A DNA stretch of 41,619 nucleotides from an uncultured Clostridia bacterium (GCA_947628735.1 CANRAY010000012.1:1-41619), one strand, 5' to 3'; positions 16,973 through 27,411 are shown, counted from the stretch's first letter. Notes: generated from the sequence alone by a model not told the origin. Made by a program: numbers and translations.

Positions 16973-18568
16973 TTAGTCAATTCTAGTAAATAAAGGTTCA
17001 ATGTTTTCCAATTTAATATTTTCTTTTGGTTTAATAAATTCCCAATTTGGTTCATTCAAACCTAAATAAACACGTATCTTACTAGAAGCATCTGGCATAA
17101 AAGGTTCAAAAATATTAGCTAAATTTGCAATAATAACACTGCAAGTATAAATTGTATTATTAAAGTCTTCTATATTTTCTTTCTTCTGTACCCAAGGTTG
17201 TTTATCATCATAATATTTATTGGCATATTCAACTAATTGCATTGCAATATCTGAAGCTTCTTTAAATTCCAAGTGTTCAATTGCATCTGCTACCTTATCA
17301 TAAGTTTCTTCAATCTTACTTTTTACTTGTTCATCTAAAATTCCTTTTGGCAATTCATCTATTCCTTTGAATTTCAAAGTTCTATTAACTAAATTTCCAA
17401 ATTTATTCAATAATTCTCCATTATTAGTTGCAATTAAACTATCAATTGTAAAGTTAGAATCTTTCTTCTCTGGTCCATTATTAATTAAATGAAAACGTAA
17501 ACTATCTGACTGATACTTATCTACAAGCTCTATAGCAGGAATACCATTACCTTTACTTTTAGAGATTTTCTCATCATTAATATTTAAATATTCGGAAGAA
17601 ACAATTACATCAACTAGATGATAATCTTCTTTCATTGCTAATAATAGAGCATTAAAAATAATACTATGAAATACAATATTATCTTTTCCATGCACCATAT
17701 AAATAAGATTATTGTTTCCTTCTTTCCAATATTCTTCCCAATTTTTATTATGATCCTCACACCATTTTTTTGTAGCTGTCACATATCCTAAAACTGCATC
17801 TATCCATACATACATTTTTTTATCTTCATAATTTGGAAGAGGAATATCTACTCCCCAATCCAAATCACGAGTAACAGCTCTATCTACTAAGCCTTGCTTT
17901 AAATATTTATCAGTTTCATTTTTAGCATTTATTCTCCATATAGTATTGCTTTTTTTAGTATGCTCCTCAATTTCTTTTTGAAATTTTGATAAAGCAAGAT
18001 ATAAGTTTTTATTATCCCTTAAAACTGTTTTTGAACCACATTCTAGACAAATTCCATCCTTAGTATCCTCAACAGTTGGAACATATTGGCATCCATCACA
18101 TTGATCAGCTTTTGTTTCTGTTCCACACTTAGGGCATACAATTTTAATCTCTCTATCTGATAAAAATTTATGACAATGCTCACAATAAGCTTGAGGCTCT
18201 ATTTTTTCATAAATATAACCATTTTCATACATCTTTTTAAACATATTCATAGTTTCTTTTCTATGAAAATCTGTATCTGTATTTGTATACAAATCATATG
18301 AAAAGTTAAATTTTTTTAAAGTCTCTCTGTCTCTATTATCATAATATTCTGCAATTTCTTTTGGCGTTTTCTTTTCTTTTTTAGCTCTTTCTGTAATTGG
18401 CGTTCCATGGCAATCTGTACCAGAAACATATACAACATTATTGCCTCTTTGACGATGATATCTCGCAAGTACATCACCTGAAATTAATCCAGCAATATGT
18501 CCTAAATGCAAATCACTATTTGCATAAGGCCATGCTCCACCTATCACAATGTTTTTAATTTTATCCAT
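16973..18568 (-). CDS. metG: Methionyl-tRNA synthetase
   Basis: The 531-residue class I synthetase charges tRNA-Met. The HIGH motif is H21-L-G-H24 after GGAWPYANSDL, KISKSKG serves as KMSKS, and a two-knuckle zinc region (C-E-H-C...C-P-K-C...C-D-G-C...C-L-E-C) lies in the connective domain. The anticodon-binding helical domain is present, and the C-terminal EMAP/tRNA-binding appendage of longer MetRS forms is absent. The start is ATG 18568, because homology begins there and GAGGGGG lies upstream, although at about 12 nt. An in-frame extension to 18616 overlaps the previous gene. Confidence 0.95.
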   Translation of the reverse strand: MDKIKNIVIGGAWPYANSDLHLGHIAGLISGDVLARYHRQRGNNVVYVSGTDCHGTPITERAKKEKKTPKEIAEYYDNRDRETLKKFNFSYDLYTNTDTDFHRKETMNMFKKMYENGYIYEKIEPQAYCEHCHKFLSDREIKIVCPKCGTETKADQCDGCQYVPTVEDTKDGICLECGSKTVLRDNKNLYLALSKFQKEIEEHTKKSNTIWRINAKNETDKYLKQGLVDRAVTRDLDWGVDIPLPNYEDKKMYVWIDAVLGYVTATKKWCEDHNKNWEEYWKEGNNNLIYMVHGKDNIVFHSIIFNALLLAMKEDYHLVDVIVSSEYLNINDEKISKSKGNGIPAIELVDKYQSDSLRFHLINNGPEKKDSNFTIDSLIATNNGELLNKFGNLVNRTLKFKGIDELPKGILDEQVKSKIEETYDKVADAIEHLEFKEASDIAMQLVEYANKYYDDKQPWVQKKENIEDFNNTIYTCSVIIANLANIFEPFMPDASSKIRVYLGLNEPNWEFIKPKENIKLENIEPLFTRID

Positions 18569-18594
18569 TTTCTTAGATGTCCCCCTCTTGTTAA

Positions 18595-18930
18595 TTACAC
18601 TTTGCTCCAAAACCAATCTAAACTATTATCAATACTTTTTTTCTTTTTAGCCTTTGCTTCTATATCATCAATCCATAAATATGAAATAAATGATATGAAG
18701 ATAAATATTAAATCAAAAACAATAGAATTTGTAATAGTTGATATAACATCTGCTGGTGGATTTCCTATAGTAAATTCTAATGTATGACCAATTAGCATTG
18801 AGACAAATACAAATAGCATAATTCCTGTTATAATACTTTTTTTACTTTGTTTTGCAAACCATAAAACTAAAACAAAAAGTAAAACAGCAGTTAATAATGG
18901 TAATGGCTCTGAAAAATTTATCATTGGCAT
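18595..18930 (-). CDS. Small polytopic membrane protein
   Basis: The 111-residue product has hydrophobic segments at about 10-26, 32-50 and 64-88, then a Lys-rich C-terminal tail. A strong SD (AGGAGGAG) lies before the ATG. It lies between glmM (49 nt upstream) and metG (26 nt downstream), so it is an operon member. No family recognised. Confidence 0.7.
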   Translation of the reverse strand: MPMINFSEPLPLLTAVLLFVLVLWFAKQSKKSIITGIMLFVFVSMLIGHTLEFTIGNPPADVISTITNSIVFDLIFIFISFISYLWIDDIEAKAKKKKSIDNSLDWFWSKV

Positions 18931-18979
18931 ATCTCTCCTCCTATACTTTTAATTTTATAAGTTTTATATATGTAAATCA

Positions 18980-20347
18980 TTAAACTGATAACTTATCTTC
19001 TATTAATTTTGCTAGGTTCTTTGCTTTTGTTGTAATATATTGCTTATCCTGTCCTTCTATCATAACCCTTACTAAAGGTTCTGTACCAGAAGGTCTAATA
19101 AGTACTCTTCCATTTCCAGAAAATTCTTTTTCTAATTTTTCAATTTCCTTTTTTATTTCTTCATCTTTATCATAATCATATTTTTTGTCATTATCTACTT
19201 TTGCATTAATTAAAACTTGAGGATATATTTGGATTATATCACATATTTTAGAAGATGATACATTTTTTTCTAACATTATTTTTATAAACATTAAAGATGT
19301 TAAAATACCATCACCTGTTGGATTATAGTCTAACATAATAATATGACCTGATTGTTCTCCACCCAAATTATATCCTTCTTTTAACATTTTTTCAAGTACA
19401 TATCTATCTCCAACTTTTGTTTGTTCAAAATTTATTCCATTTTTTTCTGTATATTTTTGTAGTCCTAAATTACTCATAACAGTAGCAACTAAAGTATTTT
19501 GTTTTAATGTTCCTTTTTCTTTCATGTATTGTGAAATAACAGCTAATAATTTATCACCATCTATTTCATTACCCTTATCATCAACTGCCAAACACCTATC
19601 TCCATCACCATCATAAGCAATTCCTAAATTACAATGATTCTCAACGACATATTTTTTTAATACATCTAAATGAGTAGATCCACAATTATCGTTAATATTA
19701 ACACCATTAGGCGTATTATTTAAAATATAATGCTTAATTCCTAAAGCAGTAAATACCTTAGCAGCTACTACTGATGTTGCTCCATTAGCAGTATCAATTG
19801 CTACAACAAAATTATCACGATTCAAATTTTCAAAATCTTCTTCAAAATGTTTACGGAAGAAATAAACATATTCATCTAATAAATCTGTTCTTATCTCTGA
19901 TACACCGATCTTTTCATTTACTGCTGTTAATTTATCTAATTCTCCTGAATCCATAACTTCTTCTATTTCTTCTTCTAATTCATCTGGTATTTTCATACCT
20001 AAATTACTAAAGTATTTTACACCATTAAATTCAAAAGTATTATGAGAAGCAGAAATAACTACACTAGCATCTGCCTTCAATTTTTTTGTTAAATATGCAA
20101 CTCCAGGTGTTGGTATTACACCTAAAATTTTAACATTAGCTCCATAGCTTAAAAAACCAGCTGTCATAGCACTTTCTATTAATGTGCCTGAAATACGAGT
20201 ATCCCTTCCTATTAAAATTGTTGGTGCACGATTTGAGTGCTTTGAAAGTACATATGCACCAGCCTTTGCTACACGATATACTAAATTTGGAGATAACTCC
20301 GTATTAGCAATTCTTCTAATTCCATCTGTTCCAAAATATTTTCTCAT
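18980..20347 (-). CDS. glmM: Phosphoglucosamine mutase
   Basis: The 455-residue enzyme converts glucosamine 6-phosphate to glucosamine 1-phosphate for UDP-GlcNAc and cell-wall synthesis. The ATG at 20347 follows GGAGG at 7 nt; a five-codon longer frame lacks support. It opens MRKYFGTDGIRR. The phospho-serine is S101 in I-S-A-S-H-N, the metal loop is D246-G-D248-G-D250-R, and the C-terminal phosphate-binding loop is R-P-S-G-T-E-P. ATG-proximal and C-terminal domains are complete. Confidence 0.96.
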   Translation of the reverse strand: MRKYFGTDGIRRIANTELSPNLVYRVAKAGAYVLSKHSNRAPTILIGRDTRISGTLIESAMTAGFLSYGANVKILGVIPTPGVAYLTKKLKADASVVISASHNTFEFNGVKYFSNLGMKIPDELEEEIEEVMDSGELDKLTAVNEKIGVSEIRTDLLDEYVYFFRKHFEEDFENLNRDNFVVAIDTANGATSVVAAKVFTALGIKHYILNNTPNGVNINDNCGSTHLDVLKKYVVENHCNLGIAYDGDGDRCLAVDDKGNEIDGDKLLAVISQYMKEKGTLKQNTLVATVMSNLGLQKYTEKNGINFEQTKVGDRYVLEKMLKEGYNLGGEQSGHIIMLDYNPTGDGILTSLMFIKIMLEKNVSSSKICDIIQIYPQVLINAKVDNDKKYDYDKDEEIKKEIEKLEKEFSGNGRVLIRPSGTEPLVRVMIEGQDKQYITTKAKNLAKLIEDKLSV

Positions 20348-20370
20348 TTTAAGCCTCCACAAAAAATCTT

Positions 20371-21174
20371 TTAATTAACTTTATTTTCTATTCTATTCCT
20401 TGGTGTAAAAACTCTAAAATAATATGGTTGTATATCTTTCAAAATGTCACGAACTAATATAATATCTCCATCTTTTTCTGTTACTTTAATATTTGGAAAA
20501 GCTTTCAACATAATTTCATCTGAAAAATATGTATCAATAAATGCCTTTACTTCTGGATAGTAATAAAGAGCTGAATATTCATTAATGTATTCTTCTACAC
20601 CTTCTATATCTAATTTATAATTATTAACTAAACGAACATAGAACATTTTTAAAGCAAAACTTGTTATAATAAAATTCAACACAAGTAAAATAAATACAAT
20701 TACTGCACCTTTTCTCAGAGTATATGGATTTATCCTATCCAACAATGCATCTACTCTTGGATGAACATTACGCATTAAATAAATAGCCAAAAATCCCCAA
20801 ATTATAGAATATAGAACACAAATTCTACCATTAATATTAAAAGGCACATTTGAGTAATCCCACCATCTAATATGATAAATCAGTTCTCCTCCTAAACTAA
20901 CAGCATATTCCACCAAAGATCCTAAAATAAATCCTCCTGCAAATAATGTGTAATTATTCTTCTGGAATTTTTGTAAGCCTAAAACCATAATGACCGCTCC
21001 AACTCCATAAATACTGCAAATAGGTCCATACAAAAAGTTTTTTCTGCTTTCAATAACACCCTCTGTCACTAGACAAAAAATTGTTTCTATAATATACCCA
21101 ATAAAACTATAAATAATAAAATATCCTACAATTTTAGCTAGTTTCAGTCCTTTTACTTCATCTTCTTCTTCCAT
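20371..21174 (-). CDS. Putative ABC transporter type IV / CmpB-family membrane protein
   Basis: The 267-residue polytopic protein has about five helices. The N-terminal half carries the family pattern G-Y-F-I-I-Y-S-F-I-G-Y-I-I-E-T, a central F-L-Y-G-P-I-C-S-I-Y-G-x-G-A and W-W-D-Y-S-x-x-P-F-N-x-x-G-R-I-C. These are typical of the small CmpB-type (putative ABC_trans type IV) integral membrane proteins of Firmicutes. The C-terminal 80 residues form a soluble tail. Co-directional with the GtrII-like gene upstream (19 nt) and glmM downstream (23 nt). Transport substrate unknown. Confidence 0.82.
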   Translation of the reverse strand: MEEEDEVKGLKLAKIVGYFIIYSFIGYIIETIFCLVTEGVIESRKNFLYGPICSIYGVGAVIMVLGLQKFQKNNYTLFAGGFILGSLVEYAVSLGGELIYHIRWWDYSNVPFNINGRICVLYSIIWGFLAIYLMRNVHPRVDALLDRINPYTLRKGAVIVFILLVLNFIITSFALKMFYVRLVNNYKLDIEGVEEYINEYSALYYYPEVKAFIDTYFSDEIMLKAFPNIKVTEKDGDIILVRDILKDIQPYYFRVFTPRNRIENKVN

Positions 21175-21193
21175 TTTTACCTCATTACTTTAA

Positions 21194-22685
21194 TTATTTT
21201 ACATAAAAGAAAAGCATATCATCAACAATCCAAACATGATCATTTAAAAACTCTTCTACATTTACATTGTCAAAACACTGTAAAAAATAATCTAAAGAAA
21301 TATTTCCTCTATGTTCCATTTTGTGAGTATAAGACCATATTAAACACATTGAAGCCCAATTTGACGCTGCTCTTTGATTATATGATAACACTCGAATAAA
21401 ACCATCATCTATATAATATTGAACATCATCTCCATATACATTATATGAATATTTAATTTCTATTCCAGTGTTTTTTTCATAACTATCAACAGCTTCTTTA
21501 ACTTTCCATGCTATGTCACGATCTGATGTATTAACCAAAAAGTGTTGCCAAGTTAGTACAACATATAAAATTGTATTTAATATGAAAGTAATAGATATTA
21601 TACTATAAATAAAAATATTTTTAAAGCCCCTATTTTGATCCTTATTTTTTATACTTGCAAACATAAATAGTAAAGAAACTGCAATAGTAGCTCCATAAGC
21701 TAGACCCATACGTGGATATAAATCTAAATCTTTAGAAACTATAACCGGTGCCATAGATATGACAATAGATGCTAGTAATATAATTAAATACAAGAAAATA
21801 TTATATAATTTTTCTTTAATATCCTTCTTTTCCAAAAGAAGAAATATTGCAGTAACACATATAATTCCTAAATGAACAAATGGCAATATTACATCAAGAG
21901 AATCTACAACTAGATATTTTAATTGCTTAAAAATATTATCAAATGAAAAAGTTTGTTGCAAATCTTCTGAATGTATTTGTAATCTTGATCCATCAGAAAT
22001 AAATACACAAGCATATGTAATATTACAAGCCATAACAATTCCATATATTAAGGTAACAATTATCGCTAATTTAAAATAGTCTTTAAATTTTAACGGTTCA
22101 ACAATAGCATAATATGTAAATAACACTATTGGAAAAATTGCAATCGTTCCTTGATAACAGAAAACTGCAAGCAATAAAAGTAAAAAGACTTTAAGAAACC
22201 AAAGTTTACTTTCTTTTTTAGCAATCATTTCCTTACAAGCCATTACACTTAATAAGATTCCTAAACATACAATACATGTTTCTAAAAAGAAAATCGATTC
22301 AATATTTAAATAACTAAAAATAAAAAGATATGATATTAACATTAAGAATGCTTTTTTTAATTTACTTAAATTTTCCCATTTATTAGTAAAAATCCCATAT
22401 AATACAATTACAGCTACTGATAATAATGCTATTCCTAATACAAATGAAAGAACAATATAAACATCAATCGGAATATGTAGAACATCCATCCATATTGCTA
22501 GCATTGCAGAAAAAGGTCTAGCACTTTTCATGTATGCTTTCATAGCATAATTACTTAAACCGTTCTGATATTACCTCGTATGTATCATGCGTATAATGTG
22601 GTTTTAAAAAAGCCATACACATAATCAATGAAAAAACGAAAATGATACACCACATAATTAATTTCTTACTTTTAATTTGTTTCAT
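21194..22685 (-). CDS. GtrII-like polytopic membrane glycosyltransferase, read through a +1 frameshift at CGG
   Basis: The 449-residue ORF starting at 22543 lacks the beginning expected of this family. Reading upstream gives a 41-codon segment from ATG 22685 (SD AGGAAG at 6 nt), only 10 nt after the preceding gene. It starts M-K-Q-I-K-S-K-K, has a helix at about 8-26, and reaches H-D-T-Y-E-V-I-S-E before an in-frame CGG (22562-22560) and an early TAA. Skipping the C yields G-L-S-N-Y-A-M-K-A-Y-M-K-S-A-R-P-F-S, joining the long frame as a 496-residue protein. The D-T-Y-x-V-I-x-x-G-x-x-x-Y-A...R-P-F-S opening is that of GtrII-type glucosyl transferases that modify surface polysaccharides. About ten further helices follow. 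Confidence 0.78.
22557..22565 (-). other. +1 recoding site 3 (GAA CGG TTT)
   Basis: Minus-strand codons are GAA (22565-22563), CGG (22562-22560), TTT, AAG, TAA. Skipping the C at 22562 gives GAA then GGT TTA AGT AAT TAT (E-G-L-S-N-Y) in frame with the downstream ORF. Confidence 0.75.
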
Positions 22686-22695
22686 ATTTTACTTC

Positions 22696-24462
22696 CTAAC
22701 ATCTATAATATTGTATTCCGAACTGTATTAATTGATATACTCCATATAAATTAACTATGCACAGAGACATAATTGCCACTGTATAAACAGTATATTTTAT
22801 CTTTTTATAATTTTTCAATAATGACTCTATTAATTTAATTATTAAACAAACAAATGCCCAGCTAAAATAGAAGGAATATAAAATAAGTCCATTCTCATCA
22901 ACTCCATAATTTAATCCAAATAGTAGGAACACCGATAACAAACACCATATAAACGAAATTTGTGTAAACCTATCTTTACGATTCAAAATGAAGCCTAATA
23001 TTGCCAAACCTCCTATTACAACACCAGTAATATTTAATTGTGTTGTATTTGCTGATTCAATTTTTTTAGAAGGAACTTCAACATCTAAAATAAAATCACT
23101 TAGAGTAAGAATTTTTCTTCCTTTCCAATCTTTAATATCAAAATCTGAAAAATAAACACTGTTATTTAAAAAATTAGAATACATATTTGCTTTTTCTTCT
23201 AATGTATACTTTTCTCCTTTTATGAAATCTCGTACTCCACCCATATTATGGAAAATTTGATCCGGGAAGAAAATACTAATTTTAGCAGATATAATAAGTA
23301 TTGCTAAACATTTTAAAAATGTATAAAAAATATTTTTTATGCTTTTTTTCCAATCTTTTTTTTCTCCTAATAGTGGAAATAAAATTCCATTTGTTAACAT
23401 TCCTCCTGTAGCCATAATATACAACATATCTTTATCTGGTAAGTTTTTAATTGCAAAATATAGAAAACACACTAAGTAAAATGTAGGTATAATATATTGT
23501 TCTATATTTATTAAAAACAACAGTGTAGGATATACTAATGTTAAAATAGTCAAGACAAATGCCTTAGATATTCCTTTTAGTTTCATTAATCTTGATAATA
23601 AAGTAAATGAGATTGCTGTTAAAATTCCATGCACAATAGTTAATAAAACTGCATATATATTAGAATTAGGCAATAAATATGATATAGTTTTTGGGATGAT
23701 AACAAGTGGAATTGAAATCACACCAAATAATGGTTGTTTGACATCATTATTATATTTTGAAACATTCATAAATGCATCATCAGTATTAAATATTGGTCCT
23801 GTATCTGTAGTATAAATAATGTCATACATCATTGTGTCACATATATGTTTTGCCAAACTATAAGATAAAGCATCATAATCCCATTCTTTCTCTGGGTTTT
23901 CAGCTTCGTATACAATTTTTGAACTATAATTTTCTCCATTAGGTATAACAGAATAAAATACAGTCGTTAAATTATATATTACATTAATAAAAATTGTAAA
24001 AATTATAATAAAAATAATTAAATAATTCTTCTCTATTTTATCTAATGATTTAAAATATTTTTTCATATAAAAAATAAATTTATCATAAAAAGCATATAGA
24101 AAAATACTTATTGCTGGAATTGCCAATATAGCACATATATTACATTGTTCTATAAATACACGAAATTCATTTTCTCGGCAATTTGTATAAATTGTAACCA
24201 TTCCCAAAATAATACTAGCAATCAATAAAAATAAATTACAACTTTTAAATACTTTTTTTAAAAATTGAAACTTAAAAGCAATAAACTCTATTGTAAAAAA
24301 TGATAAAATTGGTAACAGTACATAAGTATATTGTGCAGGAAATTCCTGATCAACCCAAAAAAATGTTAACGCTGCTGTAGAAATTCCAAAGAGAATGTTT
24401 AATATATAATATACAATCTTACAATCAATAATCTTTTTCAAATCAACTTCTTTTGTTCCCAT
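22696..24462 (-). CDS. Large polytopic membrane protein, probable glycosyltransferase-like
   Basis: The 588-residue product has about 12-13 hydrophobic segments and an extracytoplasmic loop (about 180-235) containing E-K-E-W-D-Y-D-A-L-S-Y-S. It resembles multi-pass C-type glycosyltransferase or flippase-like proteins of surface polysaccharide loci, but no catalytic motif lets me assign a family. SD AGGAG lies before the ATG. It sits between argS (25 nt upstream) and the GtrII-like gene (10 nt downstream), which suggests a shared role with the latter. Confidence 0.7.
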   Translation of the reverse strand: MGTKEVDLKKIIDCKIVYYILNILFGISTAALTFFWVDQEFPAQYTYVLLPILSFFTIEFIAFKFQFLKKVFKSCNLFLLIASIILGMVTIYTNCRENEFRVFIEQCNICAILAIPAISIFLYAFYDKFIFYMKKYFKSLDKIEKNYLIIFIIIFTIFINVIYNLTTVFYSVIPNGENYSSKIVYEAENPEKEWDYDALSYSLAKHICDTMMYDIIYTTDTGPIFNTDDAFMNVSKYNNDVKQPLFGVISIPLVIIPKTISYLLPNSNIYAVLLTIVHGILTAISFTLLSRLMKLKGISKAFVLTILTLVYPTLLFLINIEQYIIPTFYLVCFLYFAIKNLPDKDMLYIMATGGMLTNGILFPLLGEKKDWKKSIKNIFYTFLKCLAILIISAKISIFFPDQIFHNMGGVRDFIKGEKYTLEEKANMYSNFLNNSVYFSDFDIKDWKGRKILTLSDFILDVEVPSKKIESANTTQLNITGVVIGGLAILGFILNRKDRFTQISFIWCLLSVFLLFGLNYGVDENGLILYSFYFSWAFVCLIIKLIESLLKNYKKIKYTVYTVAIMSLCIVNLYGVYQLIQFGIQYYRC

Positions 24463-24487
24463 AAATTCTCCTATTTTATCTCATTAA

Positions 24488-26197
24488 TTACATCTTATTA
24501 GGCATTTTGATTCCTAATAATTTAGCACCACTTTTTAATACAATTCCTACTGCATATGTTAATAATAAACGTGCATCCTGTATTTCTTGTTTTTCTCCAA
24601 TTATTTTATTTTCATTATAAAAACTGCTAAAAGCTTGTGATAAATCAATTAAGTAACGCGCTATAATATATGGTTCATATTTATCAGCAGATTGCTTAAT
24701 AATATCGCCAAAATTGTATAAACATTTTAAAACTTTTATAGAAGCTTTATCCTGCAACAATTTTAAATCCACATTTTTTATTTCTGGAACATATCCTGCT
24801 TTATTTATTAAACTATTTGTACGAACATATATATATTGTAGATATGGTCCTGTTTCACCATTAAAATTAAGCATTTCATCCCAATCAAAAATTTCATCTT
24901 TAATTCTACTATTATACAAATCATTAAATATAACAGCACCAATTCCTATGATTTTAGCCACTTCATCTTTATCTTCTAATTCAGGATTTTTAGTTTCAAT
25001 AATCTCTTTTACTCTAGAAATAGACTCATTCAATAAATCTTCTAATTTAATAATATTTCCTTCACGAGTAGACATCTTACCTGTTTTTAGCTGTACCATA
25101 CCAAAAGGAATGTGTACTAAATTTTCTGTATACTTTTCATCTATTCCTAACAATTTTGATACTTCAAAAATTTGTTTAAAATGTAATATTTGTTCATATG
25201 ATGTAACATAAAGTGCCTTATCAAAATTATATGTTCTTACACGATATAAAATAGCTGCTAAATCACGAGTAGCATATGTAGTAGAACCATTTGTTTTTTC
25301 AATTAAACATGGAGGCATTTGTTTATCTTCTAAATCAATAACTCTTGCTCCTTCTGATTCTATTAACTTACCTGATTTTTCCAACAATTCAACTACTTCT
25401 TGCATTTTATCTGAATAAAATGCTTCTCCATTTAATGAATCAAATTTAACATCTAATAAATCGTAAATTCTCTGGAATTCTTTCAAACTTAATTCTCTAA
25501 ACTTTTTCCAAATTTCCACACAGTATGTATCGCCATCTTCTAATTTTTTAAAATTGTCACGACAAGCATCTAAAACACTTTCATCTTCTTTACAAAGATT
25601 ATTAATACGAACATATATCTTTGTTAGCTCATCAATAGGATTTTCTTCTATGTTATATTCTGTTCCCCATCTTTTATATCCTTCAATTAGTTTTCCAAAT
25701 TGTGTACCATAATCACCTAAGTGATTAATTCCAATACAATTATATCCTAAGAAAGAATAAATTTTATATAAAGCACTTCCAATAACAGTAGAACGTAAAT
25801 GTCCTATATGAAATGGTTTAGCTATATTTGGTGAAGAATAATCAATAACAATATTTTTTCCTTCTCCAATATTACTTGAACCAAATTTTTCCTTTTTTTC
25901 TGTAACCTCTGTTAAAACAGTTTCTGTTAAAGCTTTGGGATTAACAAAAAAGTTTATATAAGCATTCATTACTTCTACTTTTTCTATTAAAGATTCATCC
26001 ACATTTATTTGTTCTTTTAATTCCTGAGCTATCACTTGAGGAGCTTTTTTTAGAGTTTTTGCCAATCGGAAACAAGGAAATGAATAATCTCCCATTTCCT
26101 CATTTGGTGGCATTTCAATATAACTTTCAATTTCTTTTACTTCTAATTGAGTTACTTTTGCAATTTCTTCTGATATTTTATTTTTAAAGTCTATCAT
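24488..26197 (-). CDS. argS: Arginyl-tRNA synthetase
   Basis: The 569-residue class I synthetase charges tRNA-Arg. It has an N-terminal Add1 domain (about 1-85), the HIGH motif H130-I-G-H133 in S-S-P-N-I-A-K-P-F-H-I-G-H-L-R-S-T, G-D-Y-G-T-Q-F-G, and K-M-S-T-R-E-G-N in the KMSKS position. A C-terminal DALR anticodon-binding domain ends in G-I-K-M-P-N-K-M. The gene begins 3 nt after pfkA, whose last codons contain its AGGAGA SD, so the two are translationally coupled. Its only Arg-charging partners would be tRNAs for AGR and CGU/CGA if CGG is unassigned in this organism. Confidence 0.96.
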   Translation of the reverse strand: MIDFKNKISEEIAKVTQLEVKEIESYIEMPPNEEMGDYSFPCFRLAKTLKKAPQVIAQELKEQINVDESLIEKVEVMNAYINFFVNPKALTETVLTEVTEKKEKFGSSNIGEGKNIVIDYSSPNIAKPFHIGHLRSTVIGSALYKIYSFLGYNCIGINHLGDYGTQFGKLIEGYKRWGTEYNIEENPIDELTKIYVRINNLCKEDESVLDACRDNFKKLEDGDTYCVEIWKKFRELSLKEFQRIYDLLDVKFDSLNGEAFYSDKMQEVVELLEKSGKLIESEGARVIDLEDKQMPPCLIEKTNGSTTYATRDLAAILYRVRTYNFDKALYVTSYEQILHFKQIFEVSKLLGIDEKYTENLVHIPFGMVQLKTGKMSTREGNIIKLEDLLNESISRVKEIIETKNPELEDKDEVAKIIGIGAVIFNDLYNSRIKDEIFDWDEMLNFNGETGPYLQYIYVRTNSLINKAGYVPEIKNVDLKLLQDKASIKVLKCLYNFGDIIKQSADKYEPYIIARYLIDLSQAFSSFYNENKIIGEKQEIQDARLLLTYAVGIVLKSGAKLLGIKMPNKM

Positions 26198-26200
26198 ATT

Positions 26201-27343
26201 TTAATCTCCTAAATTAATTCCTATGTTTCTTGCTGTTTTTACTAAATCATCATCCATTGAAACTTTTCTTAAATTACTCTCAGGTGTATTACCAGAAACA
26301 GCTCCAATAGTCTTATTCTCTCCAACTACATCTTCTAGTGGAACATGATCAAGCTTGCCATTTTTGATAACAGTAAGAACATTAAATGTTCCTTCTAAAG
26401 CAAGTTCCATTGCTTTTGCACCATATTTAGTCGAAAGTACTCTATCATAAGCAGTTGGTGTTCCACCTCTCTGCATATATCCAAGTACAGTACACCTTGA
26501 CTCTAATCCTGTAATTTCTTCCAATTGTCTTGCAACTTGCTCTCCAATTCCTCCTAGTTTTGTATTATCAACTCCAGCACCATTATCTCTTACATCTTTA
26601 ATTGAAACATCTCCATCTTTTGGTTTTGCTCCTTCTGCTACAACAACAATACTAAAACTTTTTCCTCTATTTTTACGATTGATTACTTTCCTTGCAGCAC
26701 TTTGAATATCATATGGGATTTCTGGAATTAAAGCAACATCTGCACCTCCAGCTATAGCAGATTCCAAAGCAATCCAACCTGCATATCTTCCCATAACCTC
26801 TAATACCATAATTCTATGATGAGTTTCTCCAGTTGTATGTAATCTATCAATTGCGTCTGCTGCAACTGAAACAGCTGTATTATATCCAAATGTAATTTCA
26901 GTACAAGCAACGTCATTATCAATTGTCTTTGGTACTCCAATTACATTAATACCTTTTAATGATAAATCTCTAGCAGATTTTTGTGTTCCATCTCCACCTA
27001 AAGTAAATAAACAATCAATTTCATCCTTTCTTACATTTTCAACACAAATATCTGATAAATCTTTATATACTCTTTCACCATTCTCTTCAACTGGATAATT
27101 AAACACATTTGCATTTGTAGAAGAACCTATAATAGATCCTCCTTTTGGTAATATACCAACTGCATTTCCAGTTGAACTAGTTCCTAATTTTACAAAATTA
27201 TTTTGTAATAATCCTCTATATCCATCTATAAAACCTAAACACTCTATTCCATGATTTTCAGCAGTCTTAATAATTGCTCTAATAACTGCATTAAATCCAG
27301 AAACATCTCCACCATTAGCAAGTATTGCTACTCTTCTTATCAT
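26201..27343 (-). CDS. pfkA: 6-phosphofructokinase
   Basis: The 380-residue enzyme phosphorylates fructose 6-phosphate in glycolysis. The nucleotide-phosphate motif is L-G-G-D-G-T (115-120), with Gly at 119 where PPi-dependent enzymes usually have Asp. The substrate motif is P-K-T-I-D-N-D (138-144) with Lys, as in PPi-PFKs and in the ATP-using mixed group. G-R-Y-A-G-W and G-G-T-P-T-A-Y-D-R follow. I favour ATP as donor, with PPi not excluded. SD GGAGG lies 5 nt before the ATG, and a sigma-A promoter is upstream. Confidence 0.93.
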   Translation of the reverse strand: MIRRVAILANGGDVSGFNAVIRAIIKTAENHGIECLGFIDGYRGLLQNNFVKLGTSSTGNAVGILPKGGSIIGSSTNANVFNYPVEENGERVYKDLSDICVENVRKDEIDCLFTLGGDGTQKSARDLSLKGINVIGVPKTIDNDVACTEITFGYNTAVSVAADAIDRLHTTGETHHRIMVLEVMGRYAGWIALESAIAGGADVALIPEIPYDIQSAARKVINRKNRGKSFSIVVVAEGAKPKDGDVSIKDVRDNGAGVDNTKLGGIGEQVARQLEEITGLESRCTVLGYMQRGGTPTAYDRVLSTKYGAKAMELALEGTFNVLTVIKNGKLDHVPLEDVVGENKTIGAVSGNTPESNLRKVSMDDDLVKTARNIGINLGD

Positions 27344-27382
27344 ATGAACCTCCCATTAAATATTTTCTCAATTGTTACAACT

Positions 27383-27411
27383 GTTATAAATAGAATATAA
27401 CAGTCCATCAA
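27383..27411 (-). promoter_or_regulatory. Sigma-A promoter of the pfkA operon
   Basis: Minus strand -35 TTGATG (27411-27406), 17-nt spacer, -10 TATAAC (27388-27383), about 40 nt before the ATG. Confidence 0.6.
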
